Source: Taxillus chinensis (Eukaryota; Streptophyta; Magnoliopsida; Santalales; Loranthaceae). Taken from it: a stretch of 64,000 bases of DNA. A model generated the notes under the pieces. The model saw nothing but the letters and a program-made list of their open reading frames with translations, did no database searches and was not told the origin of the DNA. A program made the translations under genes and the position numbers. Every line of letters begins with the position of its first letter. The first letter of the stretch is position 1. Of the stretch, positions 21,851 through 33,801 are shown piece after piece. Location of the stretch: NCBI GenBank assembly GCA_023512835.1, contig CM042091.1, positions 38,702,107-38,766,106 on the forward strand. The letters run 5' to 3'.

Positions 21851-24800
21851 GACGTGTCGTCCTCGAAAAGACAATACACTTTCCATAATGCACATGCTGA
21901 TGCACATCATCCACAACCATGCACACACCCGCGAATGAAGATAGCACACAATAACACACATGAAGGCACGTACCCACAAACCCAATACAACACAGCATGA
22001 TAGGGAAACACATATTCTAAACTCACAAACAATCCTTGTTCTCCGCACCTAACACATGTCACAAGTATTCACATGTCACGACGGTGTACGACATATACGC
22101 CCATCCCCAACACGTACGTTTAACAAATCACATAGGTCCAGACCAACTCACATCATAAACACCACTACAAGGAACAAGGCACAAACAAAACACTACTACA
22201 CGTTTAACGTTCCACTGCCCACTCGCTGACACCATACAAACTCATTCGCAGGGAGTTTCCTCACAACCTTCCCACCTCTGGACCGTTCGTCCCCGAAAAG
22301 AGAAATCAAGTGGCAAACATCACGGGAAGATTAAAGCAACACATAACACCCATGAGCATAACAAGAACTAGAGCTTGGCCAATTAGCGCCGACAACAACT
22401 CACGTGAGCAAGTCGACAACGGTGAGGTCGAGGAGCCTCCCACGGATGCATGAAGACCCCGACAACCGAACAAGGCCAACACCAGAAGCCTATGCACGAA
22501 GCATCCATTCGCTAGAATTCATATGATTGAACGAGAAGTCACCGCATCGACATAGCAGGTACTCGGCGTTAGACGCCTACTCATGTCACAATAGGACCAA
22601 CACTCCACAATGTAAAATACCCAACAATGACACCACCAAAATTGGATGTCAACGGACCCCAACAATGTACAACGCAGCCACACTCCATATGTAGACCTTA
22701 CCCTAACGGCAAACACTAAGAGGTCACAAGGAAACACAAACAAACAAGAGAAAAGCATTAGACAAACCATAATCGTGTTTCTACACATGGAGATCACCCC
22801 AAAGAACACCATCATCATCGCTCAAACCGCCTCACTCTATAGTGATACACGCAACAACAAAATCCAACCAATGCCAAAGGGAACTCAAGATGACTTACAA
22901 TCTAGGACACAACTACATCAGGATGAAGTGTGCCCTCCACCAATTCGGTCACGGCCAACAAGACGCCCAACGGAGTCCAAGGAGTAACTCAAAACAACGA
23001 ATTCGGTACCATACCCAATCACGGCAAGACCAAAAGTTACTATCGGGCTAACACCCGGTCACCAATGTTGAGAATCTACTAAAGAATCCCTTGAACCAGA
23101 ACGTCACATAAATAACACCTCCCTAACTATGGTCAAATAGGGATCCACCAAGGGCCCACACAGCCTTCACTAACTGAGGCTTATGTTACAACCCAAGTGA
23201 TAACACCTTACTCAGTCGGCAGACATTCCATGCGACAGAATTCTTTGACGCCGGGTAGTTGCCAACAACGTAGTCCTCTCCACCCTGGAAAAGTCTCCTA
23301 CCGACAACATGACAATAACGGAATCCTCGGTGTCACCACTCACAGGTCACAAAGGAATCCTTTGCCTCCAGGACATACTCCACCTCATGGCCCACTAACC
23401 CCGCTATACCAACAATCACGTCCTATCTCAACACACCAACAAAACACTCAAACTAACCAAGAAATGCTCAGGCTCTAACCGCAGCTTAATATGGTCACTG
23501 CAATTCCTCCGGGTACGGGTAGGCACAAGAAACGAGACATACAAACTCCTTATTCGGGACATTCACGTAGCTCCCAAACACACCAACACTTTGATGGCGT
23601 GGACCATCTCACTTACCGCATCAAAACGCACACGAAAGACTTTCAAGAAGAACATATGTAGCATGAGGACCCCATGATAGCCGCAGGACACAAACCTCCC
23701 CCCAAAGGGGTAAAGACTAATACCCCTTACAAACAAAACTCACATCTGACTCCATTCAATGAATCATAACTCATCAATACTTTCACACTTTAACTTAGCA
23801 TGCCATCACACGTGACAAGGAATAGCATCAACATTACACATAACACCCCTCTTCATCCCATACCGCACATAATATGCGCATGCATCACCTCCTACTCCTC
23901 TGCATATGTCTACCACGAGACCCACACATAAGAACTTTGCTAAACCCCTTTAACACATATGCAACACACACAACAAAACAAAACAACCACAACACACGAA
24001 ATAAACTACTGTGCAGAACACATGTAAGAGAGGACATACTAGCCCCCACCTCCTCGCCTCTTTTAAGCCTATTACCCACACGACATGGATTAACGGAATG
24101 GTCCTACCACCAGGAGTACATCCTCAACCCCTCGGAAGGTGTCTCCCAATTATGAGGAAAAACCCAAACAAGGCCTGCCCAATCTCACTCGCTTGCCTGC
24201 TTGCACTGATTGGGTTCGCCGGGCACGATCCTATAAACTCACTCGTAACCTAGTTCCAGGATTCATCACATTTTTATACATACGCAAACCCATTTCACCA
24301 TATATCCCATGAACATTACCCAAGGTCTTTCACACACCACCAGCATGACACGTGGTCAATGTTTGGCCACCCATGAATTTGCAACCATCTCCACAGGACA
24401 CCCATAAGAATCTTAAAACCACATACCACTCTCGCCAATCCATTTAGATTTCAATGACTCAAGGGGTGGGTTATACTAGTGGCAATTTCCTCCCTCAACC
24501 TTGACACTTGGAAAGGTTACCAGAAGAACATCCTTCTTAAGTAGCACATCTACGAAACCTCTACTCACATGAAAACACATTTCTATTACTCAAGGTTGCC
24601 ACAGCGGGGTCACACACTACCCACAAGCCACTAACTCATGCCTCCAGCTTCCTAGGCTAGCTAGGCCAGAGGTAATCTCACCTACGCTAGAGTATTAGGG
24701 GTAACACAGTAACATTTATTACTTTCCTCACACACGGGCGCCCAAAATTGACTACCACACAAAGATACAATTAACACTTTCGACCATATTAAAACCACCA

Positions 24801-25379
24801 ACTCTTTCCAACAACTGTTTATAACCATTAGTAATTTATTAGTCTTTTGGTATCATATATATATTTTTATTTATTTTACTCATTTATTCTCTAGTAGGTC
24901 CCCAACTACGTCCATCCAAAATGGTAACTCAAACGACCTTATAAGCCTCACCTAACACAAAACAGTGGCTCAAGAGCCCACCCAGCAAAAATACCCCTCT
25001 ATCACAAGTGTCTTAATTAAATTGCTAGAAACGCAACAATCAAAGGTTCACCCAGCCTCACCTAATTCTGCACGAGACTCAACCGATCACTATCATTAAA
25101 GGAATATGATACCACCACTAAACAGAAATCTTCACACGCGAGAATCAAAATCGTACCCTTGACTAAGGAAAGTTCTGCCATGCTCTCCTCCTAGCCTCAC
25201 TTGAATTTTGCTTTATCCCTAGCTCGTTGAGCCAGTCTTCTAGCACCATGACTTGCTTTACCAAAACAGGCTGTCCTGGAGATGTCCTACTTTCCAATGT
25301 CCCGGTTGCCCACCGCAAGAACAACCCCTTTGGGAAACCGGTCTCTACCTCTTGAGCCCCTTTCGCTGATCAGGACAAC
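21851..25379 (-). other. G3 internal non-coding region
   Basis: About 3.5 kb without a recognisable gag, protease, RT, RNase H or integrase motif on either strand; only short chance frames. At 22280-22300 there is a second copy of the TTTTCGGGGACGAACGG-type sequence seen at the pol end, suggesting internal duplication or patchwork. Composition is A/C-rich on the plus strand, like the leaders of this family. Confidence 0.6.
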
Positions 25380-25620
25380 TATGCTTCAATTAATCTTCAC
25401 CCAAGATCCCCCCGATGATGTGGGTTGATAGCTCTCGACGTACCTCGCTCTTAATCAGTTGTCGAATCTCATCCTTTAACTCTTGAATTACCAGGCTTAA
25501 GATGCCAACCTCATTACTTACATCCTGCAGCTCTCCCACTTGCCCAGCCTGGGGGGGCGGGCTTCTTTGCTACCTCAATAGTCGTAGCGGTCACAATTTT
25601 TGGAGACATTGGCTCCACGA
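25380..25620 (-). pseudogene. G3 gag N-terminal remnant
   Basis: The minus strand shows an ATG near 25610 (MSPKIVTATT) and, in a shifted frame, a helical stretch with LVIQELKDEIRQLIKSEVRR. This resembles in style the charged N-terminal helices of G1 and G2 gag. The gag domain and zinc knuckles are absent. Position after the leader supports the reading; identity is tentative. Confidence 0.45.
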
Positions 25621-26349
25621 AAAGGCAGCGCTCTAGGTTATCACTCAATAATCTCAACAATCGCGAGATCACTACCGACTAAGCAGCTTAAGCTATAACA
25701 CGCATTATTACCACACAAGTCCATAGGTTCACATTTAACAGACTATACCAATTTTACATTCCATTGCATTGCTCATAACCACGCTTGTTTCACACAGTAC
25801 CAAGCAAATCACATGCTCAACCATTCACAGAACACCAAACAAACCACATTTAAATTTTTTTTTTTTTGTTAACAGGTCACAAGCCTCAAGTTTCCAAGCA
25901 CACAGTTTCACTTTCACAATTTCTTTTCCATGTTTTCATGCTCGAACCATCACAAATTCTTTTCCATGTTATCACGTTCAAACCATTTATCCATGCAATT
26001 ACACACACTGTACACATTTCAGTTCTCATTAAACCACATTGCACAAACAGCAATTCCACAAGCATACAGCTCAAGTTGTCATAAAATCAGAGTTAATCAG
26101 AGTTGCACAGATTAAAACATGTTCTTCATATTTTCTCTCACATGCTTTATCTCGGTCAATCACACAAAGACAACCAATGCAACTAGTGCCCTAATGCCAA
26201 TGCATGCACATCCTACCTCAGGTCTGGACTACCCCAAGTACACCTTAGAGGCTCAAAGAGGACCGTGTTGATCAGGCACATCCCTCCAGGTTCCTCCAAA
26301 GGACTCAAGATAACCAGATCCGCCCACTACCCTAGGCCAACTAGACCAT

Positions 26350-26361
26350 GCTCTGATACCA
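26350..26361 (-). other. G3 primer binding site (tRNA-iMet)
   Basis: The minus strand reads TGGTATCAGAGC, 3 bases from the 5' LTR. The adjoining leader (about 25700-26349) matches those of G1 and G2. Confidence 0.92.
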
Positions 26362-26364
26362 TAT

Positions 26365-28210
26365 TGTCACGCCCCGGATTTCCAACCCGAGGAAACCGGC
26401 ACGTGACTCCCCTTTTACCCACACGGAGGGCAAAGGGCTTAGGATACAAACCAAGAATATTACATTTCAAACATCCACAACACATTCAAGAAAGTAATGT
26501 TCATAAGAATAATCCAAACCAGTTTATTACAATGAAATCCTTTCCAATCCCATGCCCACTGGGGTTACATCAATTCCAATAAAAATAACATAAATGGTAG
26601 ACAGCAAAGTAAACAAGGTCTTCCACCTTGGTGTTCCCACCTAACGCCTGTAGGTTCCTGTAAAGAAAACATGGTAGGAGGGGTGAGCATCCACAGCTCA
26701 GTAGGGATCATGTCTCCCCAACCCATCCCATGCACCTAACATCTACATGCCTTGTGTACAAGTGCTTGTGTTGTGATACAATTATTCCACCGACATAATT
26801 ACAAGGCTATAACAACAAATACAATCATACACAGGCTGGTACATAAATACTCCCGGGCTTCCACAGCCACCGGGTTTCCAAGGACAGTCCCGGGCTTCCA
26901 CAGCCACCGGGTTTCAAGAACAGTCCCGGGCTTCCACAGCCACCGGGTTCCAAGAACAGCCCCGGGCTTCCACAGCCACCGGGTTCCACAAAACAGTCTC
27001 GGGCTTCCATAGCCACCGGGTTCAACAAAACAGTCCCGGGCTTCCACAGCCACTGGGTTCCACAAAACAGTCCCGGGCTTCCACAGCCACCGGGTTTCAA
27101 GCAAACACGCAGCACACATGGCCATACAGGCATAACATCAAACACTTAGTATGCTTAGTCACACAGGAATAACATCGAACACTTAGCATGCATATATTCA
27201 CAAGCTCATAAGCCCAGCCACACAGATATAATCTCACACATAATATGCATAGCTTGACAGGCATAATTTCAAACACTTGGCGTGCGTGGCCTCACACAGG
27301 CATTACCTCAAACACATAATATGCACACCCTCACAGGCATAATTTCAAACACTTGGCAGGCATATATACATATATCCAAACAACACGCCATTGAAGGCCA
27401 ACATTCATATAGGAGATCACACCTATATGAATTTACATATAGATAATATAATAACAAGAACGATATCCAACGGCTTATTCACCACAGGGCCTAACCCCGG
27501 ATTAGGTACAAGAAGACAGAACCCCTACCTTAAAGAAGATCCTCCTTGCTCCCGTGTTAGATGCCGTCCTCCCCACGCAAGATGCTCCGGCAAAGAACCA
27601 GCAGCTTCTCCCCCTTTCCCCTCTCTCTAGCTCTCTCTCTCTCCACGATGGCCGCAGTGGCCGAAAAACCCCCTAACCCTAGAACAAGGAGTCTCCTCAT
27701 CCTTATATAGGCCTCCCACTATCAAAACGACGTAGTTTTGATTAAGTGAAACCCAGGATCAAAACGACGTAGTTTTGATCACACAAGTTAGCACCTTTCC
27801 GCACCCATATGGGCCAAAATACTCAGAATTTCAACATGGTCCTTTGGAGAAAGTTCCTTAGAATGTCAAAACCAAGGGAACCATGCAAAAATATGCCTGC
27901 ACGCCAATTTGCACGTGAATTCCCCAATTCACGTGCAACTCCATATGCACTCCAAATGCTCTCAAACTTCACCCCTAGCCTCCTTGCATCATTTAGAAGG
28001 CAACCACACTTGCACGTGAATTGGACCCATATCACGTGCACCTCACATACATGTCCATTTGGCCTGAAACTTCTGTGGTAGATAGAGGACATCATTCTAA
28101 GCATCTTTCCTTTTGCACGTGAATTCATTGGAGTCCATTTACTAGGTCAAAATCTAGAAAAACTCTACTCAGGAGGCAAAACTGACTAACTCAAGGTACG
28201 GGTCCTTACA
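26365..28210 (-). repeat. G3 5' LTR
   Basis: 1846 bp, almost identical to 19627-21467. It has about seven to eight CCCGGGCTTCCACAGCCACC units (26850-27100), two ACGT palindromes (27720-27780) and the same promoter layout. Confidence 0.94.
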
Positions 28211-28215
28211 GAAGA

Positions 28216-28799
28216 GGCGGTTAAATCACTTGCGGTTAAATCATTGGCCTGAAGAGACTATTAAATCACTTGCTTGAGATGGTTAAAGTGTAAGCCTGTG
28301 TGGCAGTGAAAGATTGTATTTGCTGATGTGCATGGTTTGTTCATATATCTGTTGAAATCATTGTATCACAACACTGCACTTGTACACATGGCATGTAGAT
28401 GCTAGGAGCATGGGATAGGATGGGGAGACATGATCCCTATTGAGCTATGGTTGCTCACCCCTCCTACTGTGTTTGTTTTTTTTTACAGGGACCTACAGGC
28501 GTTAGGTGGGAACACCAAGGTGGAAGACTTTCTACCTTGTGGCTTTACTTCTTTTGTTATTTGAGTGTTTTGTCAAATGTTATGCCGAGAGACTATTGTA
28601 ACTCCAAATGGAGACGATGTAATGGATTTTGGAATTCAATAACAATGAGTGGTTTACCTTTCAGTTATTTGTGGATTATTATGAATATGTTTGTGGTCCT
28701 GTTTGGATGTTGGATCCTGTACATCTACCCCTTGCCCACCGGGTGGGTAAGGGGAAGTCACGAACCAGTTCCCTCGGGTTGGAAATCCGGGGCATGACA
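28216..28799 (+). repeat. G4 5' LTR, last part
   Basis: Continues the LTR after G3: end of the 40-bp minisatellite, the conserved CTGTGGTTGCTCACCCCTCC-type segment (here CTATGG), and the terminus CCGGGGCATGACA. It is followed directly by pol sequence rather than a primer site. Confidence 0.9.
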
Positions 28800-29196
28800 A
28801 TAGGCCTGAAGAGGCAATTTGGGCGAGGTTCTAAACTATCTCCCCGGTTTAGTGGTCCTTTTGGGATTATAGCTCGTGTGGGGCCTATAGCTTACCGGTT
28901 AGCATTGCCCCCGCGATTGAGTCGGGTGCACAATGTGTTCCACGTGTCCCAATTGAGGAAGTATCATCCTGACCCCACTCATGTGATAGATTGGAGGACT
29001 TTGCACATTGGGGATGACATGTCCGTTGTTAGGCCCCTATCCGTATACTAGATCGACCGGAAAAACTTCTGCGGGGTCGTGTTATTCCTTTGGTTCGCGT
29101 ACTGTGGCAGCACCGTGGCATTGAGGAGCAGACTTGGGAACGGGAGTCTTTGATGCGTGAGCAACACCCAGAGTTGTTCGAGGACGAACACTCTTA
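28800..29196 (+). pseudogene. G4 pol C-terminal fragment (integrase tail)
   Basis: Only the end of pol is left: [29 protein letters not shown] and [17 protein letters not shown], the usual integrase C-terminal segment. Then, after a frame shift near 29050, come VLWQHRGIEEQTWERESLMR and PELFEDEHS with a stop. The catalytic core of integrase is missing. The junction with the LTR at 28800 marks a large internal deletion of G4. Confidence 0.85.
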
Positions 29197-29482
29197 AGGG
29201 TGGAGGGGTGGCTGTTGGCTAGTGTATTTGTATTTCCTTTTGAATTTTGACTTTTATTTGTATTGAATGTGTTAATGAAATGTGCTTGTGATGGGTATTT
29301 GTAACATATGGATGTGTTTCCATGGATTGTGATGCATGTGGTTATGGACTGTGGTGGCACTGTGTTATGTGCTAGTGTGTACAATGTGCGGTGTAAGACC
29401 CATTTGGGTGTTGTGGCGTGCTGTGTTGTTTTCCTTGCATGTTGTTCCCTTTCGAGGACAAAAAGTCTTAAGGGGGAGAGGA
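29197..29482 (+). other. G4 3' untranslated region and polypurine tract
   Basis: Non-coding, T/G-rich. It ends with the polypurine tract AAGGGGGAGAGGA (29470-29482) directly before the LTR. Confidence 0.88.
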
Positions 29483-30025
29483 TGTAATGACCCGTGTTTT
29501 GGGATGTGAGGAGTTAGTCCCAGTTTTGCCTTTTTGGGTGGAAATTGTTGGGTTTTAGGGAGTTTTATTTTCACACACTTTGGCTAAATCATCTTGTATG
29601 TTGATGAGCAAGCAAGAGGCAAATTTTGAGCCCAATAGGGAGTGCACGTGAGAATGCACGTGAGAAGGGCTTTTCACGTGCAGTGAGATTTTTGCATGGG
29701 AGCCTTCCTGATGTTGTTCCAAGGCTTGTGGTAAAATTCTAGAACATTTGGAGGTGCCCGTGAGAGAGGCCTTTCTCACGTGCAGCCTCCATTACCCTTG
29801 TTTTGTTGTTCTGATACTCTTTTGCTAAAGGACCATGGTGAAATTATGAGTGTTTTGTCCTGTGTGGTTGCAAAAAGGGTTGTAGTCTGTCATTAAAACT
29901 ACGTCATTTTGATGTTGGGATTCATTTAATCAAAACTACGCCATTTTGGGTTTTGAGTTGTCAATATAAAGAGGTGAGGGCTCCTTGTTCTAGGGTTAGG
30001 GTTCTGTTCAGCCACCACAGCCGTC

Positions 30026-30060
<35 letters not shown>

Positions 30061-30158
30061 GTTCTGGCCATTGGTGCTGTGGTGTTTCTTGTGGGCGGAC
30101 GACGTTCGGCGTGGGAGCAGGATCGTTGCCGTGGTGATAAGTTTTCCTACAGGTAGTG
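29483..30158 (+). repeat. G4 3' LTR, first part
   Basis: Begins TGTAATGACCCGTG. It contains G-box hairpins (29640-29785), two degenerate ACGT palindromes (about 29894-29946), ATATAAAGAGG (29965) and a GA tract (30028-30056). It is interrupted by the Athila element after TAGTG (30154-30158) and resumes at 43342. Confidence 0.92.
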
Positions 30159-31677
30159 TGATAACGTGCATTTATGCCGTTATCCTAGGCCTTTTTTAGG
30201 GTGTTTTAGAGTATGTTTTGTACCTATTTGCATGATATTTTACACATATTTGCTCTAATCCCTAGGAAGATCCTGTTTGGTGTATAATTGTACTTTTCGA
30301 GTGTCTTTGGCAGGTTTTGGAGCAACTTTTTCCCACACACCTTCGCTAGATCACTCCATACACTTAAGAGGAAGTTATAGGAAGAAGATGGAAGCAAAAT
30401 GAAGGCAAAATCAAGGTGCACGTGAAAAGGCTTTCTCACGTGCATTCTCACGTGCAAGGAGTTTATTGCATGGATGCCTTCTACAAATCAAGAGGAAGCT
30501 TTGGAGCAAATTTGAGTCAAATTAGAGCTGCGCGTGAAAAGGGTCTCTCACGTGCATTCTCGCGTGCAGGCATTTTTGAGCTCCAAATGATGTGTTTTGT
30601 TGTTTTAATCATTTTTCTCTCAAGAACTGGGTCAAATTTGGTGTAGTTTGAGTGTTATTGAGCCTAGAATGTTGAATAGTGTCACTAACCAAAACAACGT
30701 CGTTTTGGCTGCGACCACATTTATAATTAGGGCACACCTTTTGTAACCCTAATTTGGCCCACTAAATCCTATAAATAGGGGGCTTTGGAGGCATTGTAAA
30801 TCATCTTGAGTGAGAGAATCTGATCTGAGTTCTGAAAAAGAGCTATAGCCATTGCTAAAAGATCGGATTGTCCTTGGCAAGGAGTGATTTGGGGCAGCAG
30901 ACGCCAGAGTCTTTGGAGGCTGGAGTCCTGGTTCATCTTGGGTTCTTCCTTTATTGTCCTGGTACTGTAATCATGTTTTTTCTTATAATTTCTATTGCTT
31001 TTGTCATGATCATGGAGTAGTTTTGTCAGTCTAGGGGAGCAATGTAGCCCCCAATATATTGTATTCAGTTTGGTTATGGTTGTTTAATAAAATAAAATTC
31101 TGTTCTTGTTTAATTCACTTGCTTGAATGGAAATGCCTAGTTTATGCATAATTAGGTAATCTTAGCCCTTGCCTAGGGTGGAACACTAGTGAATTAGATT
31201 TAATGTTGTATGATGGACCAAGTCTGCAACTATTAGATTGTTTATCTACCTTGATCACTTTTATTCACATGGACTAAATGGGATAAAAGGCTTAAATCTA
31301 TCTTAGCATGGACCAAATGTAAGATAGGTAGGAGATAATCAACATGAACATGAACTAGAACATAAATCAAGAACAAGAGCCATTACCAGATTATTACAAT
31401 CTATTGGTTGGTAATCATTGTGACCCTAGATCCTTAATCATAGCAATTTCTATACCAACAGCTTGCCAACATTCTAATTTAATCACTTTTGTTTCAAACT
31501 ATTTGCACAACAAAAATCAATTGTCCAGACATAAATTCAACTTGTTAGCTCAGTGTTTGCTGCTTAACAGCATTAGCTACCTCCCTGTGGGTTCGACAAC
31601 CAGAGTCTTAATACTCCATTTTATTACTTGACCAGCGCACTTGCTGCAAAACCTATAGACATAACATTTACAGGTCA
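30159..31677 (+). repeat. ATH 5' LTR
   Basis: 1519 bp, TGATAACGTGC to CAGGTCA. U3: G-box hairpins at about 30415-30465 and 30530-30575, ACGT palindrome variant 30689-30708 (one arm mutated, AACAACGT), TATA box 30770-30777. It has 12 bp more than the 3' LTR within the G-box cluster. Confidence 0.95.
30770..30777 (+). promoter_or_regulatory. ATH LTR TATA box
   Basis: TATAAATA followed by a G-run, about 60 bp after the ACGT palindrome. The 3' LTR equivalent is 42429-42436. It marks the likely start of element RNA. Confidence 0.7.
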
Positions 31678-31683
31678 AGTTTT

Positions 31684-31700
31684 TGGCGCCGTTGCCGGGG
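31684..31700 (+). other. ATH primer binding site (tRNA-Asp)
   Basis: TGGCGCCGTTGCCGGGG, six bases after the LTR, complementary to the 3' end of plant tRNA-Asp as usual for Athila. Confidence 0.9.
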
Positions 31701-31843
31701 AGGCAGGCCAAACGTTGTTAGGATTAAGTGACATTAGGTGCTTAAGTTTATTTGTGATCTGAATTTTTACTTTCTTTTAATTTGCTAGTGCGGTGTTACC
31801 TGGTATTTCTCTATTTTTGCCATTTTTTAGCGGTGCACCATAG

Positions 31844-33801
31844 GTGTTTGAGGAAATTCCTTTGTGTATGCGTCACACCAGGGGTGACTTATTGCCATAC
31901 GATCCCGAAATCGAACAGACGTTGCGAGAGCAGCGAAGGGCTCAGAGGGTATTAGCTGCAGCTGAACAGCAGTTGGAAGGCTTAAATACCTTGTATGAAG
32001 AAATTATGGCTGAAAACAGAGCAAGAGAAGATCAGGGACACAACGGCCAAGGAGGTTATCAGCCTAGGACCTTCATGGATTATGCTAGACCTGTACTGTC
32101 GGATGAGTACTTTGGCATTAGAAGGGTGCCGGTCCAAGCAAATAACTTTGAGCTGAAGCCTGCGCTACTGCAGATGGTTGGGCAAGATGCATTCCGAGGC
32201 TCGGCACTAGATGATCCACACAACCATCTAGCGCGATTCTTGCAAATTTGCAACACCATCAAAATCAATGGAGTCTCGGATGATGCCATTAAGTTGCGAC
32301 TCTTCCCGTTTTCACTGAAGGACCGAGCTCTTGGTTGGTTCCAGTCCCTACCTACTGGCAGCATACACACATGGGAACAAATGGTGGAGAAGTTTCTCTC
32401 CAAGTACTTTCCACCAACAAGAGTTATTTATTTAAGGAGCCAAATAAATCAATTCACCCAGCATGGTGATGAGTCGCTGTACGAGAGGCCTGGGAGCGAT
32501 TCAAAGACTTGGTTAGGAGGTGTCCTAATCATGGCTGGCTAGAATGGTTACAAGTAGAATCTTTTTATGCAGGCCTGCACGCAAATACAAGGAGCATGAT
32601 AGATGCAGCCACTGGAGGAGCGTTCATGATGATGGAGCCTTCTGCAGCAGTGGAGCTTATAGAGCGAATGGCATTGTCCAACTGCCAATGGTCCAATGAC
32701 AGGCGTCCTAGAGCTGAGCCAGTGGCTGCAGTATCAAACTCATCAAATTCAACTCAGTTCGATGAGTTGACAAGGAAGATGGACTTGCTGACAGAGCAAA
32801 TCTCAGTGATGGCTGTTCGCATGGAGGGCAGAGCTGAGCAACCCAAGGTAGTTACTGAAGACGCTGCTACAGCCCAGCTATATGAAGAAGCCCAATATGT
32901 TGGGAATCGAGGTGGAGGATTCCAGAGACAATTTTAGAATCCAAATTAGTACCAGAATCCTCCTCAGCCCAACAACTTCCAGAATCAGGGAGGACCACAA
33001 CAATTTCAACAACAGCCTTACTTATGGCAAAGGCATAATAAGGTCCTTGCTATTAGAGCAGCACAGTATGGAGAACATTCTCAGCCACAACTTCCTCCTC
33101 CTGGGTTCCAGAAGATGCCTCAACAGAAGGAGGAAGACAAAGAGAAGGCAAAGGATAAGGAGATGCGGAACTTCTTTTATCAATTTGCTAAGCAAGCAAC
33201 TGACAGAATAAGTAAGGGGAGACGAGGATTGAGTCCCTTACCACTTCTGTCCAGGATCTGGGAGCTGCTATGAAGAATATAGAGCAGCAGATTGGCCAGC
33301 TAACAAATGCAGTTAGGCCATCTTCATCAAATACTTTTCCCAGCAATACGAGAGGTCAACCCAAGGGAGCAATGCAAAGCTATAATGCTTAGAAGTGGGA
33401 AAGAACTACCAGCTGGAGAGAAGAAAATTGAGCCAAACAAGGAGGAGTCAGAACAGCACGCCCAGGAGAAAGCTAAAGAAGGAGGTGCTGAGCAGCATAA
33501 AGACCAGAAGGAAAAGGCTAGAAGTAGTCAACCGATAGCCAGTCAGCCTGAAGCTAGCGCTCCCGTTCCGTATAAACCTCCTATGCCGTATCCTCAAAGG
33601 CTGAGGAAAAAGAAGTTAGATGCTCAATTCCATAAATTTTTAGACGTATTCAAGAAGCTGGAGGTGAACATCCCATTCATAGAAGCCTTGGAACAGATGC
33701 CTGGCTACGTCAAATTTTTAAAGGATCTGCTGTCCAAGAGGAGAAGCTACACTGATTGTGAGATAGTGGTTCTCACAAATGATATCAGTGCAGTGGTGTA
33801 G
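31844..33801 (+). pseudogene. ATH gag and gag-protease spacer (broken)
   Basis: Gag starts at 31844, or at the in-frame ATG at 31868 (MRHTRGDLLPYD). It has an N-terminal helix rich in Glu/Arg (residues about 20-60), then the gag domain with NNFELKPALLQMVGQDAF, FLQICNTIKINGVSDDA and WFQSLPTGSIHTWEQM. A frame shift near 32480 breaks it; 32509-32937 continues with LEWLQVESFYAGLH and IDAATGGAFM. A Gln/Pro/Asn-rich stretch (to about 33110) and a Lys/Glu-rich spacer (33307-33801, ending with RKKKLDAQFHKFLDVFKKLE) follow. No CCHC zinc knuckle is visible. Confidence 0.9.

Larger units (their letters stand above)
19627..28210 (-). mobile_element. G3: non-autonomous LTR element with near-identical LTRs
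   Basis: A complete 8.58-kb element on the minus strand: 5' LTR 26365-28210, primer site, about 4.9-kb internal region, polypurine tract, 3' LTR 19627-21467, flanked by GAAGA (19622-19626 and 28211-28215). The LTRs differ at few positions by eye (for example 19700 versus 26440), so it is the youngest insertion I can judge. Apart from a gag N-terminal remnant and the last pol codons there is no recognisable coding domain, so it must have moved with enzymes from a relative (LARD-like). Confidence 0.92.

Noticed and set aside
22250..24250. Several 60-110 residue frames in the G3 interior
   Set aside because: They overlap on both strands, show no domain and have the composition of the A/C-rich leader; chance frames.
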